A stretch of 64,000 bases of DNA from Pseudolactococcus raffinolactis NBRC 100932 (GCF_001591765.1 NZ_BCVN01000001.1:124001-188000); one strand, 5' to 3'; positions 26,258-36,982 are shown, numbered from the stretch's first letter. Notes: generated from the sequence alone by a model not told the origin. A program made the numbers and translations.

Positions 26258-28021
26258 ATGAGAACAAAAACAATTGAAACAATCTCGAAGCAGGGCGAAA
26301 CCGTGACGGTAAAAGGGTGGGTCAACTCACGTCGTGACCACGGTGGGGTTATTTTTATTGACTTGCGTGACTTTTCTGGTCTTTTGCAAGTCGTGATTCA
26401 ACCTGAAAAAGTTGCAAATTTTTCGGCTGCGGAACATTTGCGTGATGAATATGCCATTTCAGTCACAGGGACGATTCGTCCGCGTGGTGAAGGCCTTGCC
26501 AACCCTAATTTGGCGACGGGTGAGATTGAGTTAGTCGCAGATGAACTGACGATTTTGAATGCATCTCAGCCCTTGCCAATTTCACTCAATGAAAGTAATA
26601 AATCAAGCGAAGATTTGCGTTTGAAATACCGTTATTTGGATTTGCGTCGTCCTAAAATGCAAGAAACCTTGAAACAACGAGCGAAATATTTATCATTTAT
26701 CCGCCGTTTCATGGAAGACCAAGACTTTTTGGAAGTGCAAACGCCGATTTTGGCTAATTCTTCACCAGAAGGTGCGCGTGACTTCTTAATCCCAAGTCGT
26801 ATCCATTCTGGTAAATTCTATGCCTTGCCACAAGCACCTCAACAGTTTAAACAGTTGCTCATGGTCGGTGGTATTGATAAATACTATCAAATCGCGCCAT
26901 GTTTCCGTGATGAAGATCCACGTGCGGACAGACTTTATGGTGATTTCTACCAGCTTGACTTAGAGCGCGCCTTTGTAGAAGATGGTGAAGAAATTCGGAC
27001 TGAAATGGAAGTCTTGATCCAAAATCTGGTTAAAGATTTCGCGGGTAAAACACTTGTTTCAGAAGAAATCCCACGTATTTCCTACGAAGATGCCATGAAC
27101 ATCTATGGTAGCGATAAACCTGACTTGCGCTTTGGCATGACCTTGGTTGACTTGGATGAAACGCTTGCAACGACTGATTTTGCTGTCTTTAAAAATGCTA
27201 AAAAAGTTAAAGCGATTTGTGTTAAAGGTGCGGCTAGTTTGTCACGCTCACAAATTGATGCCTTCACAGAGATTGCTAAAAAAGAAGGCGCCGGCGGTTT
27301 GGCTTACTTGACTTACGTTGATGGCGGCATCAAATCACCGATTGCTAAATTCTTGACAGAAGCTGAACTGGCTGAAATTACAGCCAAAACGGGTGCTGAA
27401 GATGGCGATATCGTCTTCTTTGGTGCGGGTAAACCTGCCATCGTTAACCGTGTACTCGGTCGGATGCGTAATGAATTTGCGGATTTCTACGACCTTAAAG
27501 ATAAAAATAAAGTAGCACTTTGCTGGGTTGTTGATTTTCCATTTTACGAATACGACGAACAAAATCGCAAAGTTGACTTTGGTCATAACCCATTCTCATT
27601 GCCAAAAGGCGGCGTTCAAACGCTTGAGGCAGCGAAAACAGATGCAGATAAGTTGGCGATTAAGGCAGACCAATATGACATGGTCATGAATGGTTATGAA
27701 ATTTGTTCAGGTGCTGTTCGTAACTATAATCCAGAAGTGATGTATAAAGCTTTTGAAGTGATTGGGTATGACAAGTATTTTGTTGAGCAAAAATTTGGGG
27801 CTATGTTAGAAGCCTTCAAATTTGGTGCGCCACCACATGCTGGATGTGCCTTTGGTCTTGAGCGTATCTTCATGGTCTTGACTGGTGAAGAGAACATCCG
27901 CGAAGTTGTTGCCTTTCCGAAAAGTGCGGCTGGCGTTGACTTGATGATGGATTCACCGAGCGATGTTGACCCGAAACAATTAAACGAATTGAAATTAGTT
28001 TTGGATATTGATTTTGACTAA
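26258..28021 (+). CDS. aspS: Aspartyl-tRNA synthetase
   Basis: The 587 residues of the bacterial AspRS type: N-terminal OB fold (about 15-100, VKGWVNSRRDHGGVIFIDLRD), class II core with motif 2 FRDEDPRADRLYGDFYQLD, a GAD insertion domain, and motif 3 GLERIFMVLTG. Since GatCAB follows directly, the enzyme is probably non-discriminating and also makes Asp-tRNA-Asn, which the T-box Asn specifier supports. Confidence 0.96.
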   Translation: MRTKTIETISKQGETVTVKGWVNSRRDHGGVIFIDLRDFSGLLQVVIQPEKVANFSAAEHLRDEYAISVTGTIRPRGEGLANPNLATGEIELVADELTILNASQPLPISLNESNKSSEDLRLKYRYLDLRRPKMQETLKQRAKYLSFIRRFMEDQDFLEVQTPILANSSPEGARDFLIPSRIHSGKFYALPQAPQQFKQLLMVGGIDKYYQIAPCFRDEDPRADRLYGDFYQLDLERAFVEDGEEIRTEMEVLIQNLVKDFAGKTLVSEEIPRISYEDAMNIYGSDKPDLRFGMTLVDLDETLATTDFAVFKNAKKVKAICVKGAASLSRSQIDAFTEIAKKEGAGGLAYLTYVDGGIKSPIAKFLTEAELAEITAKTGAEDGDIVFFGAGKPAIVNRVLGRMRNEFADFYDLKDKNKVALCWVVDFPFYEYDEQNRKVDFGHNPFSLPKGGVQTLEAAKTDADKLAIKADQYDMVMNGYEICSGAVRNYNPEVMYKAFEVIGYDKYFVEQKFGAMLEAFKFGAPPHAGCAFGLERIFMVLTGEENIREVVAFPKSAAGVDLMMDSPSDVDPKQLNELKLVLDIDFD

Positions 28022-28335
28022 AAGTGTCAAAAACTGATATAATATACTCAATTAACCAAATAAAACAAACATTTTTGGGCTATTTTCCGCCACTTCATCG
28101 TTGATAAGTCTTGCCGTTCACCTGTACGTCTTCGCCTTATCGCATCTGGCATTGAAGTTGTCGCTTTAGCGACTTACGGAAAAGCTATGGGTAACGTGGC
28201 TTGGCGATTTTATCGCTTAGCCGTTGACCGAATTGGCAAAAAACTAGCTCAAAAATTTGTTCCTTTTCTTGAGTTAAATGAGTATGAAACATGAAATTAT
28301 AGGTTTGATTCCCGAAAAAAACAGAGGAGAAATCA
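28022..28335 (+). other. aspS-gatC intergenic region with stable hairpins
   Basis: I see no gene here. The region is full of inverted repeats: TTTTCCG (28081) with CGGAAAA (28178), GTCGCTTTAGCGAC (about 28157-28170), GGCTTGGCGATTTTATCGC (about 28197-28215) with flanking AACG/CGTT, and CTCAA/TTGAG near 28240-28275. None ends in a T run. It looks like a structured RNA or a small repetitive element. gatC has SD GAGGAGAAA. Confidence 0.5.
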
Positions 28336-28629
28336 ATGGAAATCACAAAAGATGACGTGAAACACGTTGCGAATTTGTCAAAATTAGCCTTTGATGAAGC
28401 AGAAACTGCTGAATTTGCTGGCACATTGACAAAAATCGTTGATATGTTTATGAAATTAGAAGAAGTAGATACAACAGGTGTCCCATTTACATCAAATGTG
28501 GCAGATAATATCAATGCTTGGCGTGAAGACGTTGCGGTTGCAGGATGGGATCGTGACGAATTGTTCAAAAACGTGCCAGAAGCTGAAGATGGCTTTATTA
28601 AAGTACCCGCAATTATGGAGGATAACTAA
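28336..28629 (+). CDS. gatC: Asp/Glu-tRNA amidotransferase subunit C
   Basis: A 97-residue subunit that helps GatA fold on GatB. The family pattern [37 protein letters not shown] and the C-terminal KVPAIM are present. It starts gatC-gatA-nudix-gatB and is separated from gatA by 2 bases. Confidence 0.95.
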   Translation: MEITKDDVKHVANLSKLAFDEAETAEFAGTLTKIVDMFMKLEEVDTTGVPFTSNVADNINAWREDVAVAGWDRDELFKNVPEAEDGFIKVPAIMEDN

Positions 28630-28631
28630 GC

Positions 28632-30080
28632 ATGACAACGATTAAAGCACTCCATGATAAACTGGTCAATAAAGAAATTTCAGCAGTTGAGCTTGCCAAA
28701 GCAACACTGAAGGATATCAAAGATCGTGAAGGGAAAGTTGACAGCTTTATCACGATTACAGAAGAAGCCGCGCTTGCACAGGCTGCTGCCATTGACGAAC
28801 GTGGGATTGATGCTTCAAACCCAGTGTCTGGTATTCCGATTGCTGTGAAAGACAATATCTCAACTAAAGGGATTTTGACGACAGCTGCCTCAAAAATGCT
28901 CTATAACTATGAGCCTGTTTTTGATGCGACTTCTGTCGAAAAATTATATGCCAACGACATGATTATCGTTGGTAAAACCAACATGGATGAGTTTGCTATG
29001 GGTGGCTCGACTGAAAATTCAGCTTTCAAACCAACGAAAAATGCTTGGGATGAAACGAAAGTACCGGGTGGATCATCAGGTGGTTCTGCAACAGCTGTTG
29101 CGGCTAATCAAGTCTTGCTCTCACTAGGTTCTGATACGGGTGGCTCAATCCGTCAACCTGCATCATTCAATGGTGTGGTTGGTCTCAAACCAACTTATGG
29201 TCGTATTTCGCGCTTTGGTTTGATTGCCTTTGGCTCATCACTTGACCAAATCGGACCATTTTCACAAAATGTTGAAGATAACGCCCTCTTGCTCAACGCT
29301 GTGTCAGGTTACGATCCAAAAGATTCAACCTCTTCAAAAGTTGCAGTGCCTGATTTCACATCTAAAATCGGTCAAGATGTTAAAGGCTTGAAGATTGCCT
29401 TGCCAAAAGAATATTTAGGTGAAGGGATCGATCCTCAGGTAAAAGAACAAGTCTTGGCTGCGGCTAAACACTTTGAAAAACTCGGGGCGATTGTTGAAGA
29501 AGTAAGCTTGCCACATAGCAAATATGGCGTGGCTGTTTACTACATCATCGCTTCATCAGAAGCCAGCTCAAACTTGCAACGTTTTGACGGCATCCGTTAT
29601 GGTTTCCGTGCAGAAGATGCGGTTGACTTAGAAGATATCTATGTTAAAACACGCTCGCAAGGTTTCGGTGAAGAAGTGAAACGTCGCATCATGCTTGGCA
29701 CGTTTAGTTTGTCATCTGGTTACTATGATGCTTACTTCAAGAAGGCTGGACAAGTTCGGACTTTGATCATGCAAGACTTCCAAAAAGTCTTTGAAAACTA
29801 CGATCTCATCATCGGTCCAACAGCACCAACAGTTGCCTATGATTTAGATACACAAGGACATGATCCCCTTGCTATGTATTTGGCTGACTTGTTGACAATT
29901 CCAGTCAATTTGGCAGGGTTACCTGGTATTTCAATTCCTGCAGGTCAAGTTGAAGGCTTGCCAGTAGGTTTGCAAATCATTGGTAAAGCCTTTGACGAAG
30001 CAACGATTTACCAAGCAGCAGCAGCTTTTGAAGCGACGACTGATTTCCATAAAAATAAGCCAGTCATTTTTGGTGCCTAA
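28632..30080 (+). CDS. gatA: Asp/Glu-tRNA amidotransferase subunit A
   Basis: Glutaminase subunit releasing ammonia for conversion of Asp-tRNA-Asn and Glu-tRNA-Gln. The 482 residues are of the amidase-signature family: the catalytic Lys in IPIAVKDNI, and the Ser-rich motif [17 protein letters not shown] with [14 protein letters not shown] holding the Ser-cisSer pair. SD GGAGGATAA precedes ATG 28632. Confidence 0.96.
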   Translation: MTTIKALHDKLVNKEISAVELAKATLKDIKDREGKVDSFITITEEAALAQAAAIDERGIDASNPVSGIPIAVKDNISTKGILTTAASKMLYNYEPVFDATSVEKLYANDMIIVGKTNMDEFAMGGSTENSAFKPTKNAWDETKVPGGSSGGSATAVAANQVLLSLGSDTGGSIRQPASFNGVVGLKPTYGRISRFGLIAFGSSLDQIGPFSQNVEDNALLLNAVSGYDPKDSTSSKVAVPDFTSKIGQDVKGLKIALPKEYLGEGIDPQVKEQVLAAAKHFEKLGAIVEEVSLPHSKYGVAVYYIIASSEASSNLQRFDGIRYGFRAEDAVDLEDIYVKTRSQGFGEEVKRRIMLGTFSLSSGYYDAYFKKAGQVRTLIMQDFQKVFENYDLIIGPTAPTVAYDLDTQGHDPLAMYLADLLTIPVNLAGLPGISIPAGQVEGLPVGLQIIGKAFDEATIYQAAAAFEATTDFHKNKPVIFGA

Positions 30081-30082
30081 AT

Positions 30083-30688
30083 ATGTCAGTTGACCAATTG
30101 ATTAAGCGGTTGAATGCGATTGCTGATGCAGGTTTGATTTATGGCAAGAATGCCTTTGATTTGGAACGCTATCAGGATATCAAAAGTGTCTTGCGTGACT
30201 TAACAGGCGATTTGTCAGATTTAACGCCAGCAGAACTTAGTGATTTATTTTTGCCGACTAGCCATTATCCAACACCGATGATTGATGTCCGAGCCTTTGT
30301 CAAAAACGAAACTGGCCATGTCTTGCTTGTTCGTGATCAAGCCAAAGGGGATTGGGCCTTACCTGGTGGATATGGTGAAATTGGTTTTTCGCCCAGCGAG
30401 AATGTCCTCAAAGAGTTAGCTGAGGAAGCAGGTGTCACAGGTGAAGTTGTTCGCTTATTAGCTGTTTTTGACACGAATAAGTGGCAGCCGCAAGGACGCC
30501 AGTATTATAAGTTTGTCTTTGAATGTCGCGCATTAAGCCAAGACTTTAAAGTGAATAGTGAAACGTCAGAAACCGATTATTTTAACTTGGAGACCTTGAC
30601 TGTTCCCTTGTCTGAAAAGCGCAATACACGCTCACAACTGAACTTGCTAGATGAACTATCTCAGACAGGTAAGCAATACATCGATTAG
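30083..30688 (+). CDS. NUDIX hydrolase between gatA and gatB
   Basis: A 201-residue protein with an N-terminal helical NUDIX_N-type domain (about 1-65) and a Nudix domain (about 70-195). The box reads GGYGEIGFSPSENVLKELAEEAGV without its last residues being altered: the REUXEEXGU part is KELAEEAGV, with the core Glu residues kept; the upstream Glu of GX5E is Phe, as in related NUDIX_N_2 proteins. Such proteins act on ADP-ribose or choline derivatives; the substrate here is unknown. It starts 2 bases after gatA, so it is in the gat operon. Confidence 0.85.
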   Translation: MSVDQLIKRLNAIADAGLIYGKNAFDLERYQDIKSVLRDLTGDLSDLTPAELSDLFLPTSHYPTPMIDVRAFVKNETGHVLLVRDQAKGDWALPGGYGEIGFSPSENVLKELAEEAGVTGEVVRLLAVFDTNKWQPQGRQYYKFVFECRALSQDFKVNSETSETDYFNLETLTVPLSEKRNTRSQLNLLDELSQTGKQYID

Positions 30689-30721
30689 GCATTGATCCGA
30701 ATAATAAATGGAGAAAAATAA

Positions 30722-32152
30722 ATGAATTTTGAAACAGTCATTGGACTTGAAGTCCATGTCGAGTTGAACACCAACTCGAAAATTTTCTCACCAGCGCCTG
30801 CGCACTTTGGTGCAGGACCAAATGAGAATACCAATATTGTCGATTGGAGTTTTCCAGGTGTTTTACCTGTCATGAATAAAGGTGTCATCGAGTCTGGGAT
30901 TAAAGCAGCGCTTGCTTTAAACATGGATATCCACCAAAACATGCACTTCGACCGTAAGAACTATTTCTACCCGGATAATCCCAAAGCCTACCAAATTTCA
31001 CAATTTGATGAGCCGATTGGTTATAATGGGTCAATTGAAATCGAGTTGGAAGACGGGACTAAGAAGACACTTCGGATTGAACGTGCCCACTTAGAAGAAG
31101 ATGCAGGAAAAAACACACACGGTACAGACGGTTACTCTTACGTCGACCTAAACCGTCAAGGTGTCCCTTTGATTGAAATCGTATCAGAAGCCGACATGCG
31201 CTCACCTGAGGAAGCATACGCTTACTTGACTGCAATTAAGGAAATTATCCAGTACACCGGCATCTCTGATGTGAAGATGGAAGAAGGCTCAATGCGTTGT
31301 GACGCCAACATTTCTCTACGTCCTTATGGTCAAGAAGAGTTTGGTGTAAAAACTGAGTTGAAAAACTTGAATTCCTTTAACTTTGTTCGCAAAGGTTTGG
31401 AATATGAAGTGGCGCGTCAAGCTAAAGTTTTGCGCTCTGGCGGTGTGATCCAGCAAGAAACACGTCGTTACGATGAAAAAACGGGTGAGACGACTTTGAT
31501 GCGTGTCAAAGAAGGCTCGTCAGATTACCGTTACTTCCCAGAACCTGACCTACCACGTTTTGAGATTTCAGATGAGTGGATCGATGAAGTTCGGGCGACC
31601 TTGCCAGAGTTTCCGAAAGCACGTCGTGCTAAATATGTGGCTGAGCTAGGGCTTTCTGACTACGATGCGGCACAAATCACAGCAGCAAAAGACACGGCTG
31701 ATTTCTTCGAATCCGCAGTTAATGCGGGTGCGGATGCGAAATTGGCATCTAACTGGTTGCAAGGTGAAGTCGCACAATACCTTAACGCTGAGGGTAAAAA
31801 GCTTTCAGAAATTGGTTTAACACCAGAAAACTTGACTGAAATGCTCAAGCTCATCGCTGACGGCACGATTTCATCAAAAATTGCCAAGAAAGTTTTCGTT
31901 GAATTGGCGAAAAATGGCGGTTCTGCTGAAGCCTTCGTTAAGAAAGCTGGCTTGATTCAAATCTCAGACCCTGCTGTTTTGGTACCAATCATTACAGACG
32001 TCTTGGCTAAGAATGAAAAAGCTGTCAACGACTACAAAGGCGGCAACAAAAATTCTGCCAAAGCCTTGATTGGTCAACTTATGAAAGCAACTAAAGGACA
32101 AGCCAATCCACAAGTTGTTCAAGAGTTGTTGTACGCTGAACTAGATAAATAA
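30722..32152 (+). CDS. gatB: Asp/Glu-tRNA amidotransferase subunit B
   Basis: Kinase/transamidase subunit, 476 residues. GatB features: [64 protein letters not shown], and a YqeY-like C-terminal tRNA-binding tail (about 330-476). SD GGAGAAAA precedes ATG 30722. It is last in the operon; a terminator follows. Confidence 0.96.
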   Translation: MNFETVIGLEVHVELNTNSKIFSPAPAHFGAGPNENTNIVDWSFPGVLPVMNKGVIESGIKAALALNMDIHQNMHFDRKNYFYPDNPKAYQISQFDEPIGYNGSIEIELEDGTKKTLRIERAHLEEDAGKNTHGTDGYSYVDLNRQGVPLIEIVSEADMRSPEEAYAYLTAIKEIIQYTGISDVKMEEGSMRCDANISLRPYGQEEFGVKTELKNLNSFNFVRKGLEYEVARQAKVLRSGGVIQQETRRYDEKTGETTLMRVKEGSSDYRYFPEPDLPRFEISDEWIDEVRATLPEFPKARRAKYVAELGLSDYDAAQITAAKDTADFFESAVNAGADAKLASNWLQGEVAQYLNAEGKKLSEIGLTPENLTEMLKLIADGTISSKIAKKVFVELAKNGGSAEAFVKKAGLIQISDPAVLVPIITDVLAKNEKAVNDYKGGNKNSAKALIGQLMKATKGQANPQVVQELLYAELDK

Positions 32153-32196
32153 ATATCATAATCATCTTGTATATTTTTTAAGATGAAAAAAGAGAG

Positions 32197-32231
32197 ACTG
32201 ACTCAGATCATACAATTTGAGTCGGTTTTTC
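32197..32231 (+). terminator. gat operon terminator
   Basis: ACTGACTCA...TGAGTCGGT followed by five T. Confidence 0.8.
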
Positions 32232-32359
32232 TTTATAAAAAAGTTTGAATGTGGTATGATGAGGAGATGGCTTTAAGATAGTCTGCTTGTTTCATCAAAT
32301 AAGTCGCTATCCGCTAGAATAATAAGCTAGGATAAAAACAAGGAGGTTCAAAAAGAAAC

Positions 32360-33772
32360 ATGATGACAGATAAGACAAACGAAAAAATATCGCCTAAGTT
32401 AATTGCGGCGATTTTAGCAACAGGTATTCTTAATTTTGCCGGTATTACAGTTGAAACGGCGATGAATATCACCTTTCCGATTTTGATCGAGCAATTTAAT
32501 ATTGGCATTTCAACCGTTCAGTGGATGACGACGCTCTATTTATTAGTCGTCGCAGCAACTGTTCCAATTTCTTCGTTTTTGAAACGTCGCTTCACACTTA
32601 AAAAATTATTTATCGTCGCTAATATCTGCTTTATAGCGGGGGTGGTGATGGATATTATAGCACCAAGTTTCTCGATTTTATTATTAGGGCGCTTTGCCCA
32701 AGGCGTTGGGACGGGGATTGCCTTGCCTTTGATGTTTAACATCATCTTGGAGCAAGTCCCACGTCAAAAATTAGGAACCATGATTGGTCTTGGAACCTTG
32801 ATTACAGCTGTTGCCCCAACAGTCGGACCTACTTTTGGTGGTGTGATGGCAAGTTCACTCGGTTGGCGTTATATTTTTATCTGTCTCCTTCCGATCTTGA
32901 TTTTCTCTTTTATCTTAGGGATCATGACCATTGAGCAAAAAACGGCACCGCAGAAGATTAAGTTAGATGTAATCAGCTTTGTCGCGATCGTTGTGACACT
33001 GGTTGGTTTTATATACAGTCTTAGTAATATAAGTAGTATGCCGTTTGTTAGCCTGCACGTTTTAGGCGCATTTGTGATGGGGGCGATCGGGCTCGGCCTC
33101 TTTATTTATCGCTCTAGTCGTCAAACCAGTCCTTTGATCAATCTGGATGTTTTCAAAAACGTTTCCTTTGATGGGCACGCGATCAGTTCTTTTATCTTGC
33201 TAGCTTCTTTATTAGGTTTGAATCTTGTGCTACCTAACTATATCCAGTTAGTCAATGGAGACTCAGCTGTTGCAGCAGGACTAGCAGTCTTGCCGGGCAC
33301 GATTTTGAATGCGGTCTGCGTTTCCTTTAGTGGTCGTATTTACGATGCTATTGGTGCAGCTAAACCGATTTTATTTGGGACTGCCTTATCAATCATCTCT
33401 TTGGTTCTTTTCTGTTTGATGAGTGGCAACTTGACTAATCTCACGATTTCAATTCTATTTGCTGTCTATTGTATCGGCTTTGGTTTGACTTCAGGGAATG
33501 TCTTGACAAATGGTCTAGCACAGTTACCCAAGGACTTACAGACAGATGGTAATGCAGCCATTATGACCCTGCAACAATTTGCAGGCGCTTTTGGGACATC
33601 CATTACGGCCATTATCATCGCTTTCAGTCAAAAATCAGCCATTTCCAAAGTCATCGGTACCCAACACGGGTCGCGAAATGCCTTAATCCTTTTCTTGATG
33701 ATGGCTGCTCTGGAGTTTGCGATTTTGTACTTTGTGATTAAAGTTTATCGACAAGATAAAACAAAAGCCTAA
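32360..33772 (+). CDS. MFS drug exporter, DHA2 (EmrB/QacA) family
   Basis: A 470-residue proton-driven exporter with 14 predicted membrane segments. DHA2 signs are the N-terminal MNITFPILIEQFNIGISTVQWM, a motif A-like stretch, and GRFAQGVGTGIALPLMFNIIL followed by TLITAVAPTVGPTFGGVM (motif C). AGGAGG at 32341 is 13 bases before ATG 32360, a rather long spacing; a second ATG follows directly. Substrates cannot be predicted. Confidence 0.9.
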   Translation: MMTDKTNEKISPKLIAAILATGILNFAGITVETAMNITFPILIEQFNIGISTVQWMTTLYLLVVAATVPISSFLKRRFTLKKLFIVANICFIAGVVMDIIAPSFSILLLGRFAQGVGTGIALPLMFNIILEQVPRQKLGTMIGLGTLITAVAPTVGPTFGGVMASSLGWRYIFICLLPILIFSFILGIMTIEQKTAPQKIKLDVISFVAIVVTLVGFIYSLSNISSMPFVSLHVLGAFVMGAIGLGLFIYRSSRQTSPLINLDVFKNVSFDGHAISSFILLASLLGLNLVLPNYIQLVNGDSAVAAGLAVLPGTILNAVCVSFSGRIYDAIGAAKPILFGTALSIISLVLFCLMSGNLTNLTISILFAVYCIGFGLTSGNVLTNGLAQLPKDLQTDGNAAIMTLQQFAGAFGTSITAIIIAFSQKSAISKVIGTQHGSRNALILFLMMAALEFAILYFVIKVYRQDKTKA

Positions 33773-33789
33773 TGTTCAAATAATGGTCA

Positions 33790-33817
33790 AAGAACGCTCG
33801 AAAGAGGGTTCTTTTTT
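33790..33817 (+). terminator. MFS exporter gene terminator
   Basis: AGAACGCTC, GAAA loop, GAGGGTTCT and six T. Confidence 0.85.
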
Positions 33818-33926
33818 AGCATCATCTGTTAATGAAAGCGCTATTTTGAAAACAGTAAATTCGATATTTTTTTGTTAAAATAAAAGCAAAGTCGTTAGTA
33901 AATCATTCGTATGAGGAGGAGAAGAC

Positions 33927-34301
33927 ATGACAAGTCAAGCAGAGAAAATCAGAGAGTCGTTCAAGAATCATAAATGGGAACCTAGCCGCCATTTTATGGA
34001 CTTCCATATCGCACGCTTCGCCTATTATGATGGCTTGGATGTTATTGACCAGTTAATTTTAGGCCAGCAAGTCAGCTTAATCGTAGAGGCAGATAACCCA
34101 CATGATCCAGAAGCAGTTGCCATCTATTTTAAAGATATAAAATTGGGTTATGTGCCTAGCGCTAAAAATATTTTACTGAGCAATCTCTTATATTATGGTC
34201 ACAGCGCTATTTTCGAATCCCGCATTCAATTTGTTAATAAAGAAAGTCATCCTGAACGCCAATTTCGTGTGGTCGTCAAAATCAAGGACAATCGACAATA
34301 A
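33927..34301 (+). CDS. HIRAN domain protein
   Basis: A 124-residue protein consisting almost only of a HIRAN domain (about 20-120): DFHIARFAYYDGLDVIDQL, EADNPHDPEAVAIYF and KLGYVPSAKNILLSNLL. In eukaryotic HLTF the HIRAN domain binds 3' DNA ends; stand-alone bacterial members are uncharacterised. It sits 65 bases before polA but a terminator separates them. SD AGGAGGAG precedes ATG 33927. Confidence 0.88.
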   Translation: MTSQAEKIRESFKNHKWEPSRHFMDFHIARFAYYDGLDVIDQLILGQQVSLIVEADNPHDPEAVAIYFKDIKLGYVPSAKNILLSNLLYYGHSAIFESRIQFVNKESHPERQFRVVVKIKDNRQ

Positions 34302-34324
34302 GTCAATTTGTGTAAATTCTAAAG

Positions 34325-34351
34325 CGGACATCGGAGAGATGTCCGTTTTTG
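34325..34351 (+). terminator. Terminator after the HIRAN gene
   Basis: CGGACATC...GATGTCCG and five T. The polA start codon lies only 16 bases beyond. Confidence 0.85.
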
Positions 34352-34366
34352 TGTTAAAATAGAGAC

Positions 34367-36982
34367 ATGACAACTACAGAAAAAAAACTACTATTAATAG
34401 ACGGCTCATCCATTGCTTTTCGGGCCTTTTTTGCGCTTTACACGCAGATTGACCGCTTTGTTGCGCCATCTGGTTTGCACACTAATGCGATTTTTGCCTT
34501 CCATACCATGTTGCGCAACGTCTTGGATTCAGTCCAACCCACACACGTGCTCGTCGCTTTTGATGCTGGTAAAACGACGTTTCGGACGGAAATGTACGCT
34601 GACTATAAAGGTGGGCGTGCGAAAACGCCCGATGAATTCAGAGAGCAGATGCCATTTATCAAAGAAATGCTAGAGGCCCAAGGGATTAAGCACTATGAAC
34701 TGGCTAACTATGAGGCTGATGATATCATCGGAACTCTGGCGACCCAGGCCGAAAATGGTGGCTTTGATGCGGTAACGGTTGTTTCAGGCGATCGAGATTT
34801 GACCCAGCTGACCACAGATAAAACGACGGTGGAAATCACGATTAAGGGTGTGGCTGAACTTGAAACCTACACGCCGGCTTACCTGAAAGAAAAACTAGGC
34901 TTAACAACGGCACAATTTATCGACTTGAAGGCCCTCATGGGTGATAAGTCAGATAATATCCCTGGCGTAACCAAAATCGGTGAAAAAACCGGGATCAAAT
35001 TACTGTTAGAATACGGCTCGCTCCAAGGCATTTATGATCATGTCGATGGCATGAAAACGTCTAAAATGAAAGAAAACTTGATCAATGATCGTGAGCAAGC
35101 TTTCTTGTCAAAAGAACTGGCAACGATTGATCTGGATTCACCAATCGAAATCCAACTGGACGATACGATTTTCCAAGGCGCTGACTATGACAGACTCAAG
35201 AAATTTTATCAAGAGATGGGGTTTCAGAAATTTTTGGAAGACCTCGAAGGTGTGACTGAAAAGGTAATCGAAGAACTGGCCTTTACAGTTGTTGAAGACG
35301 CTGTGACGCTTGACATGTTTCATGATGATCAATTTTTCTATCTGGAAATTCTGGGTGAGGATTACCAACGTGAACCGATTATTGGTTTTGCTTGGGGTGA
35401 TGACAAGACGATTTATGTCTCAAAAAACGTCGATCTACTCAAAGACTTCCATTTCCCTAAAAACACCTTTGATTTCAAGAAAAACAAGGTCTTACTAGGC
35501 CGCCATGGCATCGACTATCCGCTGGTTGCATTTGATACCATGCTTGCCAAATACCTCTATTCGACGATTGAAAATAATAAAATTTCAACGATTGCAGATT
35601 TATTTGGTCTGAATTTACCAGACGATGATGTGGTCTATGGTAAAGGCGCTAAGCGTGCGGTGCCATTTGATGATGTCCTTTATGATCATCTCGCTCGAAA
35701 AGTAGATATCCTTGTCAAAACAAAAGCAGCCTTGCTTGATAAGCTACGAGAAAATGATCAGGAAAAACTCCTATCGGATATGGAGTTACCGCTCGCCAAT
35801 GTCCTTGCCAAGATGGAAATGGTAGGCATTAAAGTGTCAGGCGGTGTCCTAAGTGAAATCGGCTTGGAAAATGAAAAAGTCATTGCTGATTTGACGGCAG
35901 AAATTTACGAGCTTGCAGGTGAGACCTTCAATATCAACTCACCGAAACAACTAGGTGTCATTCTATTTGAAAAAATGCAGCTACCGGTCATTAAGAAAAC
36001 CAAAACAGGTTATTCAACGGCTGTTGACGTCCTGGAACAGTTAGCACCCCAAGCACCAATCGTTGATAAGATTTTGAAGTTCCGTCAAATTTCTAAAATC
36101 CAGTCAACCTATGTTACAGGTCTGCTCGGTGAGATTATGGCTGATGGCAAGATTCATACGCGCTATATTCAGGATTTGACCCAAACGGGTCGTCTGTCAA
36201 GTGTGCAGCCCAATCTCCAAAATATTCCAGTTCGATTGGCTGAAGGTCGTAAGATTCGCAAGGCTTTCTTACCTGAAAAATCAGAGTCAGTTTTACTATC
36301 AAGTGACTATTCACAGATTGAATTACGGGTTCTTGCCCACATTTCAGGGGATGAACATTTGATTGCGGCCTTTAACGATGGTGCTGACATCCATACGGCA
36401 ACGGCGATGCGCGTGTTTGGTATTGAGAAACCAGAAGATGTGACGCCAAATGACCGTCGTAATGCCAAAGCCGTTAACTTCGGTGTTGTCTACGGTATTT
36501 CTGATTTCGGTCTGTCTAATAATCTGGGGATTACTAGAAAAGCTGCCAAAACGTATATTGACACGTATTTTGAGCGTTATCCTGATATTAAAAAATATAT
36601 GGAAGACATCGTTAGAAGTGCTAAGGATAAAGGATATGTCGAAACCCTCTATCACAGAAGACGTAATCTACCAGAAATCAATGCAAGAAACTTCTCTGTC
36701 CGTTCATTCGCAGAGCGTACAGCTATTAACAGCCCCATTCAAGGATCAGCAGCTGATATCTTGAAAGTGGCCATGATCAACCTTGATCGCGCCTTAGCAG
36801 CAGGTGGCTACCAAGCCAAAATGTTGCTACAAGTACACGATGAAATCGTATTGGATGTCCCACATGATGAACTAGATGCGATTAAAGCCTTGGTTAAAAC
36901 AACCATGGAAGAAGCAATCGACCTAAAAGTCCCACTCTTAGTTGATGAAAATAGTGGCAAGACTTGGTATGAAGCGAAATAA
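34367..36982 (+). CDS. polA: DNA polymerase I
   Basis: An 871-residue protein with an N-terminal 5' nuclease (about 1-290), a 3'-5' exonuclease-like domain (about 300-460), and a family A polymerase with motif A SSDYSQIELRVLAHIS, motif B RRNAKAVNFGVVYGIS and motif C LLQVHDEIVLDVP. The exonuclease-like domain has FFYLEILGEDY where a DxE motif would be, so proofreading is probably absent, as in streptococcal PolI. No clear SD precedes the ATG and it lies very close to the upstream terminator, so the transcript could have little leader. Confidence 0.95.
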   Translation: MTTTEKKLLLIDGSSIAFRAFFALYTQIDRFVAPSGLHTNAIFAFHTMLRNVLDSVQPTHVLVAFDAGKTTFRTEMYADYKGGRAKTPDEFREQMPFIKEMLEAQGIKHYELANYEADDIIGTLATQAENGGFDAVTVVSGDRDLTQLTTDKTTVEITIKGVAELETYTPAYLKEKLGLTTAQFIDLKALMGDKSDNIPGVTKIGEKTGIKLLLEYGSLQGIYDHVDGMKTSKMKENLINDREQAFLSKELATIDLDSPIEIQLDDTIFQGADYDRLKKFYQEMGFQKFLEDLEGVTEKVIEELAFTVVEDAVTLDMFHDDQFFYLEILGEDYQREPIIGFAWGDDKTIYVSKNVDLLKDFHFPKNTFDFKKNKVLLGRHGIDYPLVAFDTMLAKYLYSTIENNKISTIADLFGLNLPDDDVVYGKGAKRAVPFDDVLYDHLARKVDILVKTKAALLDKLRENDQEKLLSDMELPLANVLAKMEMVGIKVSGGVLSEIGLENEKVIADLTAEIYELAGETFNINSPKQLGVILFEKMQLPVIKKTKTGYSTAVDVLEQLAPQAPIVDKILKFRQISKIQSTYVTGLLGEIMADGKIHTRYIQDLTQTGRLSSVQPNLQNIPVRLAEGRKIRKAFLPEKSESVLLSSDYSQIELRVLAHISGDEHLIAAFNDGADIHTATAMRVFGIEKPEDVTPNDRRNAKAVNFGVVYGISDFGLSNNLGITRKAAKTYIDTYFERYPDIKKYMEDIVRSAKDKGYVETLYHRRRNLPEINARNFSVRSFAERTAINSPIQGSAADILKVAMINLDRALAAGGYQAKMLLQVHDEIVLDVPHDELDAIKALVKTTMEEAIDLKVPLLVDENSGKTWYEAK

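Noticed and set aside
28185-28568. 127-codon minus-strand ORF over gatC
   Set aside because: It is antisense to gatC and the hairpin-rich spacer, without SD or recognisable sequence.
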